Assembly (NCBI GenBank): GCA_025458525.1
Contig: JALOSF010000030.1
Span: forward strand, 1 to 32,163
Length of the DNA stretch: 32,163 nt
Direction: 5' to 3'
Origin: Cypionkella sp.
GTDB taxonomy: Bacteria > Pseudomonadota > Alphaproteobacteria > Rhodobacterales > Rhodobacteraceae
The notes under the pieces were generated by a model. The model was not told the origin of the DNA, did no database searches, and saw only the letters and a program-made list of their open reading frames with translations. Position 1 is the first letter of the stretch; each line of letters begins with the position of its first letter. The translations under genes and the position numbers were made by a program. Positions 9,204 through 18,467 of this stretch are shown in pieces.

Positions 9204-9886
9204 GGCTGTCGGCGGACCTCAAGGCGTTCGAGGCGCGCATCGGGCATCGGTTCGCGGCGCCCGAGCTTCTGGTCCGCGCTGTCACCCATGCATCGCTGTC
9301 GTCGCAGACCCGGCCCGACAATCAGCGGCTGGAGTTTCTGGGCGACCGCGTGCTGGGGCTGGTGATGGCCGAGGCATTGCTGGCCGCCGATCCGGCGGCA
9401 AGCGAAGGCCAGCTTGCGCCGCGGTTCAACGCGATGGTGCGCAAGGAAACCTGTGCCGATGTCGCCCGCGCCATCGGTCTGGGCGAGGTGCTGAAGCTGG
9501 GCCGATCCGAAATGCTGTCGGGCGGGCGGCGCAAGGAGGCGCTTCTGGGTGACGCGATGGAGGCGTTGATCGCGGCTGTCTATCTGGATGGCGGCTTCGA
9601 TGCGGCGCGCACCATGGTGCTGTCGCTTTGGGGCGACCGGATCGGCACCGTCGAGGAGGATTCGCGCGATCCCAAGACCTCGCTTCAGGAATGGGCGCAG
9701 GCGCGTGGCATGGCCCCGCCCACCTATGCCCAGACCGGGCGTTCCGGCCCCGATCATCAACCCGTTTTCACCGTCGAGGTGGTGCTGGACAATGGCGCGC
9801 GCGCCGCGGCGCAGGCCGGGTCAAAGCGCATCGCCGAACAACAGGCCGCCCGCACCCTGCTGGCCCGGCTGGAGCAAGAGACATGA
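9200..9886 (+). CDS. rnc: Ribonuclease III
   Basis: RNase III cleaves double-stranded RNA, including rRNA precursors. The 228-aa protein has the signature [12 protein letters not shown] (Glu45, Asp49) and the second acidic cluster [18 protein letters not shown], followed by a dsRNA-binding domain from about residue 157 ([14 protein letters not shown] through [14 protein letters not shown]). The ATG at 9200 overlaps the lepB stop by four bases (ATGA), and its own stop overlaps the era start in the same way. The tight coupling of rnc with era is a widely conserved ribosome-maturation pair. Confidence 0.97.
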   Translation: MRLSADLKAFEARIGHRFAAPELLVRAVTHASLSSQTRPDNQRLEFLGDRVLGLVMAEALLAADPAASEGQLAPRFNAMVRKETCADVARAIGLGEVLKLGRSEMLSGGRRKEALLGDAMEALIAAVYLDGGFDAARTMVLSLWGDRIGTVEEDSRDPKTSLQEWAQARGMAPPTYAQTGRSGPDHQPVFTVEVVLDNGARAAAQAGSKRIAEQQAARTLLARLEQET

Positions 9887-10797
9887 CAGAGCAAACCCGC
9901 GCCGGTTTCGTGGCGCTGATCGGCGAACCCAATGCCGGCAAATCCACCCTGCTGAACCGCATGGTGGGCGCCAAGGTGTCGATCGTCACGCACAAGGTGC
10001 AGACCACCCGCACCCGCATTCGCGGTGTCGCGATGGAGGGGGCGGCGCAGATCGTGTTCGTTGACACGCCCGGCATCTTTCGCCCGCGTCGCCGCCTTGA
10101 CCGCAGCATGGTCAAGGCCGCCTGGGGCGGTGCCTCTGATGCCGATGTGATCGTCTTGCTGATCGAGGCGCATCGTGGCCTGACCGAAGGCGTTCAGGCC
10201 ATCATCGACCGTCTGCGCGACGAGATGCCCCAAGGCCAGCCCGTCGCATTGGCGATCAACAAGATCGACCGCGTGAAGGCCGAGGTGCTGCTTGCGCTGG
10301 CCGAAAAACTGAACGAGGCTTTCGCCTTTGCGAAAACCTTCATGATCAGCGCTGAAAAAGGCTATGGCGTCAAGGACTTGCGTGAATGGCTTGCGGCAGA
10401 GTTGCCGCCCGGCCCGTGGTTCTACCCCGAAGATCAGATCGCCGATCTGCCGATGCGCATGATTGCCGCCGAAATGACGCGTGAGAAACTGACCCTGCGC
10501 CTGCACGAGGAACTGCCCTATCAGCTGACCGTCGAGACCGAAAAGTGGGAGGACAAGCCCGACGGCTCCACCCGCATCGACCAGATCGTCTATGTCGCCC
10601 GTGACGGCCACAAGGGTATTGTGCTGGGCAACAAGGGCGAAACGATCAAAAGCGTCGGCTCTGCCGCGCGCGCCGACATTTCCGAGTTCCTTGGCCGCAC
10701 CGTGCATCTGTTCCTTCAGGTCAAGGTGCGCCCGAACTGGCTGGATGAACCCGAGCGGTATTCGGAAATGGGCCTCGACTTCAAGGACGGCGACTGA
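9883..10797 (+). CDS. era: GTPase Era
   Basis: Era is a GTPase with a KH domain that binds the 3' end of 16S rRNA during small-subunit assembly. The 304-aa protein has the P-loop GEPNAGKST (residues 14-22), the switch/G3 motif [10 protein letters not shown]4 AINKID and G5 ISAEKGYG. The C-terminal KH domain contains [16 protein letters not shown] chose ATG 9883 because it overlaps the rnc stop as ATGA and precedes the family-typical [15 protein letters not shown]. The open frame upstream runs through rnc and is a shadow. It ends a compact lepB-rnc-era unit, followed by a convergent small gene. Confidence 0.97.
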   Translation: MTEQTRAGFVALIGEPNAGKSTLLNRMVGAKVSIVTHKVQTTRTRIRGVAMEGAAQIVFVDTPGIFRPRRRLDRSMVKAAWGGASDADVIVLLIEAHRGLTEGVQAIIDRLRDEMPQGQPVALAINKIDRVKAEVLLALAEKLNEAFAFAKTFMISAEKGYGVKDLREWLAAELPPGPWFYPEDQIADLPMRMIAAEMTREKLTLRLHEELPYQLTVETEKWEDKPDGSTRIDQIVYVARDGHKGIVLGNKGETIKSVGSAARADISEFLGRTVHLFLQVKVRPNWLDEPERYSEMGLDFKDGD

Positions 10798-10800
10798 GGC

Positions 10801-10983
10801 TCAGGTCCGGCGGGCCGCACGCCAGAACCAGATCAGCCCGGCCAGCGCGATGAGGCCACCAAGGATATGGAGCATCGGTCCGATCGTGCCGCCGATCTTC
10901 AAAAGCACAACCGCCGCGTTCATCGCGACGCCGATCAGAACCAACAGCCGCGCAGGCAGCGTGGCTTTGTAACTGGGTGACAT
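10801..10983 (-). CDS. Small two-helix membrane protein, unknown function
   Basis: A 60-aa protein with two predicted membrane helices: ARLLVLIGVAMNAAVVLLKI and MLHILGGLIALAGLIWFWRA. A basic tail (RAARRT) follows. I do not recognise a named family. The ATG at 10983 has GAAAGGAAAG upstream on the minus strand, a good ribosome site, which favours a real gene. The stop is 3 bp from the era stop (convergent), and the gene is divergent from DUF1491. It may be a lineage-restricted membrane protein. Confidence 0.55.
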   Translation of the reverse strand: MSPSYKATLPARLLVLIGVAMNAAVVLLKIGGTIGPMLHILGGLIALAGLIWFWRAARRT

Positions 10984-11058
10984 GATGCTTTCCTTTCGCG
11001 CCCGTGCCTATGCTCGTGCTCGTGCCAGACCATGCCAAACGCCGCGCCATGGGGTCAA

Positions 11059-11403
11059 ATGACAAAACCCGACATCCGCCTTCAGGCCGACCTATGGGTT
11101 TCGGCCTATCTGAACCGCCTGCGGCTGGCCGATATTCCGGCCTATGTCACGCGCAGGGGCGACCGGACGGCAGGCACGGTGCTGGTCAAGGTAGCCCTTC
11201 TGAACGGTCTGGCGCGCGCCTATGAACGCGGTTTCGACATGGCCAGCGGGGGGCGTCTGTGGCGCCTGATGCTGGAGGCCTCAGAGCCGGAGGTGGATGC
11301 CGTCTTGTCCCGCGCGGGCCAGCGCGACCCCGATCTGTGGGTGATCGAACTCGAAGATCGTGCGGGTCGCACCTTGCTGGAGGAGGAGGGGCTGTCAGAC
11401 TGA
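11059..11403 (+). CDS. DUF1491 family protein
   Basis: The 114-aa protein fits DUF1491, an alphaproteobacterial family of unknown function. Visible features are LQADLWVSAYLNRLRLADIPA near the N-terminus, the strand TAGTVLVKVALLNG, EPEVDAVLSRAGQRDPDLWV and a closing VIELEDRAGRTLL. These match the family pattern of an acidic, soluble small protein. I prefer ATG 11059 (GGGG run just upstream, start TKPDIRLQADLWV) over an in-frame ATG at 11032. Its 3' end overlaps the convergent Pr6Pr gene by 9 bp. Confidence 0.8.
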   Translation: MTKPDIRLQADLWVSAYLNRLRLADIPAYVTRRGDRTAGTVLVKVALLNGLARAYERGFDMASGGRLWRLMLEASEPEVDAVLSRAGQRDPDLWVIELEDRAGRTLLEEEGLSD

Positions 11404-12000
11404 TCGCCGCAGCGCGATCAGCACGGCGCCCACGATGGCAAAGGCCACGGCAATCGCGCAGAGGTTCAGCGCAACCCCGCCCCAGCCAAGCGTCAGCGCA
11501 TTGAGGAAAGGGTAGGGGAAGAACCCGGTCAACGCCCCCCGGATCAGCGCATAGACCCCGTAAGCCATCGGCCAGACCAGCGCCGGGATCAGCGCGCCAA
11601 AGCCTGCCGGTGCCGGGGCAAACCGCAGCCACCAAAGCAGGCACAGCACCGGCACCACCGTGTGCAGACCAAGATCGGCCCACCAGCCAAGGCCGACCTG
11701 CGGGTTCAGCCCCGCCAGCAGCAGATGATAGATCGCGCCGACCATCACGATCGACAGCACCATCATCATGAGCAGCCCCGCAGGCAGGCGCAACCGCATC
11801 GCCACAGCGCCCATGAGCACCGCGACCAGCCCGTTGGTCAGAATGGTGAAATACCCCGCCATCGCCCAAAGCGTGGCCCAAACCGACGCGGAACGCATCG
11901 CCGCATGGCTTGCATCAAACTGAAGCCGCAGCGAGATCATCGCCACGGCAAAGATCAAAAGCGCGCCAAGGCGCGGCGCAAGGGGCATGTCATGGTCCAT
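11395..12000 (-). CDS. Pr6Pr-like six-helix membrane protein
   Basis: A 201-aa integral membrane protein with six clear hydrophobic segments: LGALLIFAVAMISL, a long one around YFTILTNGLVAVLMG, LLMMMVLSIVMVGAIYHLLL, HTVVPVLCLLWWL, ALVWPMAYGVYALIRG and NLCAIAVAFAIVGAVLIAL. The motifs YFTILTN and HTVVP followed by a WPMAYGVYALIRG segment fit the Pr6Pr family of predicted membrane proteins, whose function is unknown. The frame is open well upstream into recO antisense; the ATG at 12000 gives a natural N-terminus. It is divergent from recO across an 87-bp spacer. Confidence 0.75.
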   Translation of the reverse strand: MDHDMPLAPRLGALLIFAVAMISLRLQFDASHAAMRSASVWATLWAMAGYFTILTNGLVAVLMGAVAMRLRLPAGLLMMMVLSIVMVGAIYHLLLAGLNPQVGLGWWADLGLHTVVPVLCLLWWLRFAPAPAGFGALIPALVWPMAYGVYALIRGALTGFFPYPFLNALTLGWGGVALNLCAIAVAFAIVGAVLIALRRSV

Positions 12001-12087
12001 AGCGCGCAGATTTGATGCAATCGGCCACGCCTGCAAGGGCCTTTGCGCCCTCTTGCGGCCGTCCGTCCCGCCTGCAAGGATCACGGC

Positions 12088-12807
12088 ATGGAATGGCGCG
12101 AAGACGGGGTCCTGCTCTCCATGCGCGTGCATGGCGAAAGCTCCGCAATCATCGAAGTGTTCACCAGCGGCCATGGCCGGCATTTCGGCGTGGTCCGGGG
12201 CGGGGCCTCACGCAAACGGGCGGCGCATTTGCAGCCGGGCAACCAGCTTGCCCTGACATGGCGCGCGCGACTGTCCGATCAGATCGGCGTGTTCACCGCC
12301 GAACCCGTGACGTCCCGCGCGCGCGTGATGGAAGACCCGCTTGCCCTTGCCGGGCTGACCTCGGCCTGCGCCCTGCTGCACACCGCGCTTGCCGAACGCG
12401 ACCCGCATCCGCAGCTTTACACCCGCACCATGGCCCTTCTGGACGCCATGGCCACGGGTGGCGACTGGGTGGCAGATTACCTGCGCTGGGAAATGCTTTT
12501 GCTTGATGAAATCGGCTTTGGTCTGGACCTGTCGCGCTGCGCCATCACCGGGCAGCGTGACGATCTGGCCTTTGTCAGCCCGCGCACCGGCCGTGCGGTC
12601 AGTCGCGGTGCTGCCGGCGACTGGGCGCCCAAACTTCTGCCGTTGCCGCAGGCGCTCATGGGGCAGGGGCCCGCCAGCTTGCCCGAGGTGGCACAGGCGC
12701 TTGCCATCACCGGCCATTTTCTTGCCCGTGAATTCGCCACCGAACATCGCCCCCTGCCAGAGGCGCGGGCGCGGCTTCTGGCGCGGCTTTCTCGGCCAGA
12801 GGGGTAA
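12088..12807 (+). CDS. recO: DNA repair protein RecO
   Basis: RecO works with RecR (and RecF) to load RecA on SSB-coated single-stranded DNA in gap repair. The 239-aa protein starts MEWREDGVLLSMRVHGESSA, the OB-fold N-terminus, followed by GRHFGVVRGGASRKRAAHLQ, typical of RecO. The helical C-terminal domain includes YLRWEMLLLDEIGFGLDLSRCA. I chose ATG 12088 because AAGGA lies 8 bases upstream and family members start at MEW/MEx; the upstream open frame is not conserved. In many alphaproteobacteria recO follows era closely; here three small genes intervene. Confidence 0.95.
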   Translation: MEWREDGVLLSMRVHGESSAIIEVFTSGHGRHFGVVRGGASRKRAAHLQPGNQLALTWRARLSDQIGVFTAEPVTSRARVMEDPLALAGLTSACALLHTALAERDPHPQLYTRTMALLDAMATGGDWVADYLRWEMLLLDEIGFGLDLSRCAITGQRDDLAFVSPRTGRAVSRGAAGDWAPKLLPLPQALMGQGPASLPEVAQALAITGHFLAREFATEHRPLPEARARLLARLSRPEG

Positions 12808-12881
12808 CAAACGACGCATAATGTCGCACCGGGGCCAGACCTCTTGCCCATTTCTCGGGCATTCAGGAGGCGAGAGAGAAT

Positions 12882-14105
12882 ATGGCCAATCGATACATCC
12901 CCCTTTACCTGAAACACGCGCCAACGCCGAAGATCCAGAGTTTTGCGCTTTTGTCGGGGCTGGAGGCGGTGGTGCGTGGCACGTTGGTGTCTGCCATGCC
13001 GCTGGCGGTCTATGACGCCCTCGGCAATGCCGAAGCGACATCATCGGCCTATTTCGTCGCTGGAATTGTGTCGATGCTGTGGGGGCTTATGGTGCCTTGG
13101 GCTACGCGGCACATTCCGCGCCGCTGGATGTACACGCTGGGCTGCGGGCTTTATGTGCTGGGGATGGTCCTTGCCATTCTGGGCACGGCAACCCTGATGC
13201 CCGTGGCGCTGACCTGCCTTGCCATGGCGACCGCCACCACCTTTGTCTGCCTCAACGCCTATATCCTTGATTACATTGACCGTCAGAACCTTGGCCGCAG
13301 CCAATCCATGCAAATGCTGTTTGCCGCCGGGCCATGGGCGATAGGCCCGCTGCTGGGCGTCTGGCTGCGCAGCCTTTGGCCGCCCTTGCCTTTCGTGGTA
13401 GCGGGCAGCTTTGCGATCCTTCTGCTGATCGTGTTCTGGGTGCTGCGGCTGGGCAATGGCAAACAGATCACACGCGCCAAAGGCCCGGCTGCCAACCCGC
13501 TGGCCTATCTGGGCCGGTTCTTTGCCCAGCCCCGGCTGATCGCCGGATGGCTTTTTGCCGTCATGCGGTCCTGCGGCTGGTGGGTCTATGTGGTTTACCT
13601 GCCGATCTTCTGCATCGAAGCCGGTCTGGGCGACAAGGTCGGCGGGCTTGCGCTGTCGCTGTCGAATGCGCTGTTGTTCGCCTCACCCATCATGCTGCGC
13701 CATGCCCGAGCGGCCTCGGTCCGGCGCACCGTGCGCTTTGCGTTTGGCTGTTGCGGGCTTTCGTTCGTTGCGGCGGCTGTCCTGTCGCCCTGGCCCTGGG
13801 CCACCGTGGTGTGCTGCATGGCGGCGGCGGTGTTCCTGGTGCTGCTCGACATCGTTGGCGGCCTGCCCTTTCTGATGGCCGTCAAACCTTCGGAACGGAC
13901 CGAGATGTCGGCGGTTTACAGCAGCTTCCGCGATGTGTCGGGCATCCTGACCCCGGGCGCGGCGTGGTTGGTGCTGCTGGTGGCGCCCTTGCCGGGAATT
14001 TTCGCGGCCTCGGGCGCGGGGCTGTTGGTCGCTTGGGCCATTTCGGGGCGACTGCACCCCCGGCTGGGGGTTGCGCGCCCCTCACGGGGGAGTGCTTCGG
14101 CCTAA
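12882..14105 (+). CDS. MFS transporter
   Basis: A 407-aa major facilitator superfamily protein with about 12 hydrophobic segments. The first loop motif between helices 2 and 3 is seen as GLMVPWATRHIPRRWMY, and the middle loop between helices 6 and 7 lies around LRLGNGKQITRAKG. The N-terminus is short and soluble (MANRYIPLYLKHAPTPKIQ), and the C-tail is basic. The substrate cannot be deduced. ATG 12882 has AGGAGG 11 bases upstream. It lies 74 bp after recO on the same strand and is convergent with mcd. Confidence 0.88.
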   Translation: MANRYIPLYLKHAPTPKIQSFALLSGLEAVVRGTLVSAMPLAVYDALGNAEATSSAYFVAGIVSMLWGLMVPWATRHIPRRWMYTLGCGLYVLGMVLAILGTATLMPVALTCLAMATATTFVCLNAYILDYIDRQNLGRSQSMQMLFAAGPWAIGPLLGVWLRSLWPPLPFVVAGSFAILLLIVFWVLRLGNGKQITRAKGPAANPLAYLGRFFAQPRLIAGWLFAVMRSCGWWVYVVYLPIFCIEAGLGDKVGGLALSLSNALLFASPIMLRHARAASVRRTVRFAFGCCGLSFVAAAVLSPWPWATVVCCMAAAVFLVLLDIVGGLPFLMAVKPSERTEMSAVYSSFRDVSGILTPGAAWLVLLVAPLPGIFAASGAGLLVAWAISGRLHPRLGVARPSRGSASA

Positions 14106-14123
14106 GGGCCGCTGCCGCGCCCC

Positions 14124-15791
14124 TTAGTCCAGCAGCCGCCGCGCGATCACCTGCGCCTGAATTTCGGCAGCACCTTCGAAGATGTTCAGGATGCGCGCAT
14201 CGCACAGGACACGGCTGATCTGATACTCCAGTGCAAAGCCGTTCCCGCCATGGATCTGCAAGGCATTGTCCGCGCAAGCCCAGGCGACCCGCGCGCCCAG
14301 CAGCTTTGCCATCCCGGCCTCGAGGTCGCAGCGTTTGTCATGGTCCTTTTGCCAGGCGCTGAAATAGGTCAGCTGGCGGGCCACCATGATCTCGACCGCC
14401 ATCATGGCGAGCTTGGAGGCAACCCGCGGAAAGGCCACCAGCGGCTTGCCGAACTGCTTGCGGTCTTCGGCATATTGCAGCGCAAGGTCCAGCGCGTTTT
14501 GCGCCACGCCAATGGCGCGCGCTGCGGTCTGGATCCGGGCCGATTCAAAGGTTTGCATCAATTGCTTGAAGCCCTGCCCTTCAACCCCGCCCAGAAGGTT
14601 CGCGCCCTTTACCCGAAAGTCGTCGAAGTTGACGGTGTATTCCTTCATCCCGCGATAGCCCAGCACCTCGATCTCGCCGCCCGAGAGGCCGGGGTCAACG
14701 AAAGGTGTCTCGTCGGTGCCGGGCGTCTTTTCGGCCAGAAACATCGACAGGCCGCGATAATCGCTGGTGCCTTCGACGCTGCGGGCAAGCACCGTCATCA
14801 CATGGGTGCGGGCGGCATGGGTGATCCAGGTCTTGTTGCCGGTGATGATCCAATCCTCGCCCTCGCGCCGCGCGCGGGTGCGCAGCGCGCCAAGGTCGGA
14901 CCCGGTGTTCGGTTCGGTGAAAACGGCGGTGGGCAGGATTTCCCCGCTGGCCAGTTTCGGCAGCCACTGCGCCTTTTGCTCGGGCGTGCCGCCGCACAGG
15001 ATCAGCTCTGCCGCGATTTCCGTCCGGGTGCCAAGACTGCCCACCCCGATATAGCCGCGCGACAATTCTTCGGACACGACAACCATGCTGGCTTTCGACA
15101 GGCCAAAGCCGCCGAATTCCTCGGGGATTGTCAGGCCAAAGACACCCATTTCGGCCAGCTTGTCGATCACCGACATCGGGATCAGGGCATCTTTCAGGTG
15201 CCAGTCATGCGCATGCGGGGCCACTTCCTCGGCGGCAAAGCGGCGGAACTGGTCGCGGATCATCTCCAGCTCGGCATCCAGCCCCGTCGCGCCAAAGGTC
15301 GCTTCGGCCCGGCGGTCGCGCATCAGGGCGACCAGCCTTGCACGGGCGGCGACGCTGTTCCCTTGGGCCATAAGAGAACGCGCCGCCGCGCCGGGCTCTG
15401 CCGGGGAAAGGTCAAGGTCCTGCAAGCGCGCAACCTCTCCCTGGCTCATGGGGATGCCCCCATGGATCTGGTTCAGGTATTCCCCGAATGCGATCTGAAG
15501 GATCAGCGCCTCGGTTTCGCCAAACCTGCCCTCATCGCTCAGCCGCCCTGCCCAGGCAAGCATCTGGCGCAGCGCTTCGGTGTAGGTGGCAAGCCAAGCC
15601 AAGGCATGGGCGGCGTATTGATGCTCCTCCAGCGCGGCATTGGACAGCTTGCCCCCTACCGTCACTGCCGCACGAAGCGTCTCGCGCCCTTGGGCAAACA
15701 GCGCCTCGACCTCTGGCAGCGCCGCCGCCGCGGTGCCAAGCAGATCCGCCAAGACGGGCGATTGGGTCAAGGTTTGTCCATCATGGGCCAT
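14124..15791 (-). CDS. mcd: (2S)-methylsuccinyl-CoA dehydrogenase
   Basis: Mcd oxidises (2S)-methylsuccinyl-CoA to mesaconyl-CoA in the ethylmalonyl-CoA pathway and passes electrons to ETF. At 555 aa it is about 170 residues longer than ordinary acyl-CoA dehydrogenases. The extra N-terminal domain (GGKLSNAALEEHQYAAHALA, then LNQIHGGIPMSQGEVARLQD) is the mark of this enzyme. The flavoprotein core follows: EEFGGFGLSKASM, AVFTEPNTGSDLGALRTRA with FAD contacts, RKQFGKPLVAFPRVASKLA and a terminal ALQIHGGNGFALEYQISRV. I chose ATG 15791, as the upstream frame (to 15932) is not conserved. etfA/etfB lie in the same window. An isovaleryl-type dehydrogenase is the alternative, but the N-terminal domain argues against it. 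Confidence 0.9.
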   Translation of the reverse strand: MAHDGQTLTQSPVLADLLGTAAAALPEVEALFAQGRETLRAAVTVGGKLSNAALEEHQYAAHALAWLATYTEALRQMLAWAGRLSDEGRFGETEALILQIAFGEYLNQIHGGIPMSQGEVARLQDLDLSPAEPGAAARSLMAQGNSVAARARLVALMRDRRAEATFGATGLDAELEMIRDQFRRFAAEEVAPHAHDWHLKDALIPMSVIDKLAEMGVFGLTIPEEFGGFGLSKASMVVVSEELSRGYIGVGSLGTRTEIAAELILCGGTPEQKAQWLPKLASGEILPTAVFTEPNTGSDLGALRTRARREGEDWIITGNKTWITHAARTHVMTVLARSVEGTSDYRGLSMFLAEKTPGTDETPFVDPGLSGGEIEVLGYRGMKEYTVNFDDFRVKGANLLGGVEGQGFKQLMQTFESARIQTAARAIGVAQNALDLALQYAEDRKQFGKPLVAFPRVASKLAMMAVEIMVARQLTYFSAWQKDHDKRCDLEAGMAKLLGARVAWACADNALQIHGGNGFALEYQISRVLCDARILNIFEGAAEIQAQVIARRLLD

Positions 15792-15988
15792 GTCACGATT
15801 CCTGTCCTGGGCATCTGCTGGATGAGCTAATCCTTTTGCAGTCGCAGCGCAACTTAATTTCAACATATATCCCCGCAAATGATCGAAAGTGTCGCAGGTA
15901 AAACGATCATCGCTGGCCCGGTCGCTTTGCAAGGCTCTGGCGCGGGTTCAGGCTTTTCATTTCCGGCCCGCCGGGTAAGGGAAAGCCC

Positions 15989-16774
15989 ATGATGGATCAT
16001 GCGCTTTCCTTTCTGTCGGCCGGTCAGGGGCTTTTGCCCCTGCTTGCGGCCATGGCCGTGACGCTTCTGGCCGGGTTTGTCAAAGGTGCGGTCGGCTTTG
16101 CCATGCCTCTTATCATGATCTCGGCCTTTTCGGCGTTTCTGCCGCCCGATGTGGCGCTTGCGGGCCTGATCCTGCCGACCCTTGTCACCAACCTCAGCCA
16201 AGCCTTTCGCAACGGAGTGCCGGCAGCGCGGGCCTCAGCCTGGCAATTCCGGCGCTTCCTGATCGGCACGGTGATCTTCATCGCCGTCTCGGCGCAGGTG
16301 ATGGGCGACATTCCACGCGTGGCCTATCTGTTGCTGCTTGGCGTGCCGGTGACGGCCTTCGCGCTGGCGCAGCTTGCCGGCATGCCCCTGGCCTTGCGGC
16401 TGGAACATCGCAACCGCGCCGAATGGGGGCTTGGGGTGATCGGCGGGCTTTATGGCGGGGTTTCAGGCATCTGGGGGCCGCCCCTTCTGGTTTATCTGCT
16501 GTCGATCAATGCCAGCAAGCACGAGATGGTGCGCGTGCAGGGGGTGGTGTTCCTGATCGGTGCCGTGGCGCTGTTGTTGGCGCATCTGGGCACCGGGGTG
16601 GCCGACCGGACCACGCTTGCCTTTTCGGCGGCGCTGGTGATTCCGGCGCAGATCGGGATGGTGCTGGGCTATCGGTTGCAAGACCGTCTGCCACAGGCGC
16701 GTTTCCGGCGCTGGACCCAAGGGCTGCTGGTGGTGACAGGGGCCAACCTGATCCTTCAGGCGCTGCTGGCCTAA
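15989..16774 (+). CDS. TauE/SafE family sulfite/anion permease-like protein
   Basis: A 261-aa inner-membrane protein of the TauE/SafE (DUF81) family, proposed exporters or importers of sulfite, sulfonates or other organic anions. It contains about eight hydrophobic segments, with the family repeats LLAGFVKGAVGFAMPLIMIS near the N-terminus and GLGVIGGLYGGVSGIWGPPL in the middle, each carrying the conserved G-x-x-G motif. The ATG at 15989 has AAGGGAAAG just upstream. It is divergent from mcd (197-bp spacer) and convergent with pckA. The substrate is not evident. Confidence 0.9.
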   Translation: MMDHALSFLSAGQGLLPLLAAMAVTLLAGFVKGAVGFAMPLIMISAFSAFLPPDVALAGLILPTLVTNLSQAFRNGVPAARASAWQFRRFLIGTVIFIAVSAQVMGDIPRVAYLLLLGVPVTAFALAQLAGMPLALRLEHRNRAEWGLGVIGGLYGGVSGIWGPPLLVYLLSINASKHEMVRVQGVVFLIGAVALLLAHLGTGVADRTTLAFSAALVIPAQIGMVLGYRLQDRLPQARFRRWTQGLLVVTGANLILQALLA

Positions 16775-16826
16775 GGCGGCAGCACGCCGCGCGAAAGTCG
16801 TGGTGCAAGGCGCAAATGACACGGCA

Positions 16827-16847
16827 CCCGCGCAGGTCAGGCGCGGG
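16827..16847. terminator. Hairpin between convergent TauE-like gene and pckA
   Basis: A perfect 7-bp GC stem (CCCGCGC 16827-16833 with GCGCGGG 16841-16847) with a 7-base loop lies in the 94-bp gap between two convergent stop codons. Position suggests a bidirectional terminator, but neither side has a T tract, so termination may depend on Rho. Confidence 0.4.
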
Positions 16848-16868
16848 CGCCGGCCAGACTGGTCCGGG

Positions 16869-18467
16869 TCAGCCGATGGCGGCGGCTTTCACGTCGTCGT
16901 CGATATAGGGGACGTATTGGCCAAAGTTGCGCGAGAACATATCGACCAGCTTTTGCGCCTGCGCGTCATAGGCGGACTTGTCGGCCCAGGTGTCGCGCGG
17001 ATTGAGCAAGCTGCTGTCCACACCGTTCACGGCAACCGGCACGTCAAAGCCGAAGTTCGGATCGCGGCGGAACTCCACCATGCCCAACGACCCGTCAAGT
17101 GCGGCGCTCAAGAGGGCGCGTGTGGCCCTGATCGGCATGCGCCGTCCGGTGCCAAAGGCGCCGCCGGTCCAGCCGGTGTTGACCAGCCAGCAGGTTGCGC
17201 CCTGCTTCAGGATCTTCTCTTGCAGCAGTTTGCCGTAAACCTCGGGGCGGCGCGGCATGAAGGGGGCGCCAAAGCAGGTCGAGAAGGTCGGTGTCGGTTC
17301 TGTCACCCCCCGCTCGGTGCCCGCCACCTTTGATGTGAAGCCAGAGAGGAAATGATACATCGCCTGCGCCGCCGACAGCCGCGCAATGGGTGGCAACACG
17401 CCAAAGGCGTCGCAGGTCAACATGACCACATGTTTGGGATGCCCGCCAAGTGCTGTGGCCGAGGCATTGGAAATCGCCTCCAGCGGATAGGCGCAGCGGG
17501 TATTGTCGGTCAGCGAATTGTCGGCAAAGTCGATGTCGAGCGTTTCAGGGTCATAGACCATGTTTTCAACCACGGTGCCAAAGCGCGACGTGGTGGCAAA
17601 GATCTCGGGTTCGGCCTTCGGGTCGAGGTTGATGGTCTTGGCATAGCAACCGCCTTCGAAGTTGAAGATGCCCCGGTCGGACCAGCCGTGTTCATCATCG
17701 CCGATCAGCGTGCGGTCTGGGGCGGCGGACAGAGTGGTCTTGCCGGTGCCCGACAGGCCAAAGAACACCGCCGCATCGACCGGGTTGCCGATGGCATGGT
17801 TGGCGCTGCAATGCATCGGCATCACGCCCTTGTCGGGGAGCAGGTAGTTCAACACCGTGAACACGGCCTTCTTGTTTTCTCCGGCATAGGCCGTGTTGGC
17901 GATCAGCACGGTCTTTTCATCGAAGTTCAGCGCGATCACGGTTTCGGTGCGGCAGCCGTGGCGCGCAGGATCGGCCTTGAAGCTGGGGGCGTTGATGATC
18001 GTCCACTCTGGCGCGAAATTCGCCAGCTCGTCGCGTGCCGGGCGACGCAACAGATGCCGGATGAACAGCCCGTGCCACGCCAGTTCGGTGACAACCCGCA
18101 CGTCCAGCCGGTGCAGCGGGTCTGCCCCGGCATAAAGATCCTGCACAAAGGCGTCGCGGCCTTTCAGATGGCTCAAGAGATCGGCCTTGAGCCGGGCATA
18201 GGCGTCTGGCGCCATCGGGGCATTGTTGTCCCACCAGATGGTGTTTTCAACCGATGCGGTGCGCACCACGAACTTGTCCTTGGGCGAGCGGCCGGTGAAT
18301 TGCCCGGTCGAGCACAGAAAGGCACCACCCTTGCCGAGCCGCCCTTCGCCGCGCGAAACGGCAGCGTCAACAAGAGCAGGCTCGATCTGGTTGTAATAGA
18401 CGTTGCCCAAACCTGTGATGCCTTGCGCTTCGAGGGTCTGATGGGGGTTCACGGTTCCGTGGTTCAT
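16869..18467 (-). CDS. pckA: Phosphoenolpyruvate carboxykinase (ATP)
   Basis: PckA converts oxaloacetate and ATP to PEP, CO2 and ADP, the entry to gluconeogenesis. The 532-aa protein has the substrate loop GRSPKDKF (59-66), the P-loop GLSGTGKT (237-244), the kinase-2 region IGDDEHGW (255-262), NFEGGCYAK and the adenine-binding part [16 protein letters not shown]. These are the features of the ATP-dependent class; length is typical. The ATG at 18467 is preceded by GGGAGC on the minus strand. It is divergent from chvI across a 361-bp spacer that holds a tandem repeat; the pckA-chvI arrangement is conserved in Rhizobiales and Rhodobacterales. Confidence 0.97.
   Translation of the reverse strand: MNHGTVNPHQTLEAQGITGLGNVYYNQIEPALVDAAVSRGEGRLGKGGAFLCSTGQFTGRSPKDKFVVRTASVENTIWWDNNAPMAPDAYARLKADLLSHLKGRDAFVQDLYAGADPLHRLDVRVVTELAWHGLFIRHLLRRPARDELANFAPEWTIINAPSFKADPARHGCRTETVIALNFDEKTVLIANTAYAGENKKAVFTVLNYLLPDKGVMPMHCSANHAIGNPVDAAVFFGLSGTGKTTLSAAPDRTLIGDDEHGWSDRGIFNFEGGCYAKTINLDPKAEPEIFATTSRFGTVVENMVYDPETLDIDFADNSLTDNTRCAYPLEAISNASATALGGHPKHVVMLTCDAFGVLPPIARLSAAQAMYHFLSGFTSKVAGTERGVTEPTPTFSTCFGAPFMPRRPEVYGKLLQEKILKQGATCWLVNTGWTGGAFGTGRRMPIRATRALLSAALDGSLGMVEFRRDPNFGFDVPVAVNGVDSSLLNPRDTWADKSAYDAQAQKLVDMFSRNFGQYVPYIDDDVKAAAIG

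Noticed and set aside
14250-15830. A 526-codon plus-strand open frame opposite mcd
   Set aside because: It is a mirror of the mcd reading frame with low-complexity Gly/Arg/His composition; the minus-strand gene is unambiguous.
15792-15988. TTTGCA/GCAAA-like elements in the mcd/TauE spacer, possible ScfR/PccR-type operator
   Set aside because: Single cores such as CTTTGCAAG occur, but not the paired TTTGCAAA arrangement expected for PccR, so the match is within chance.
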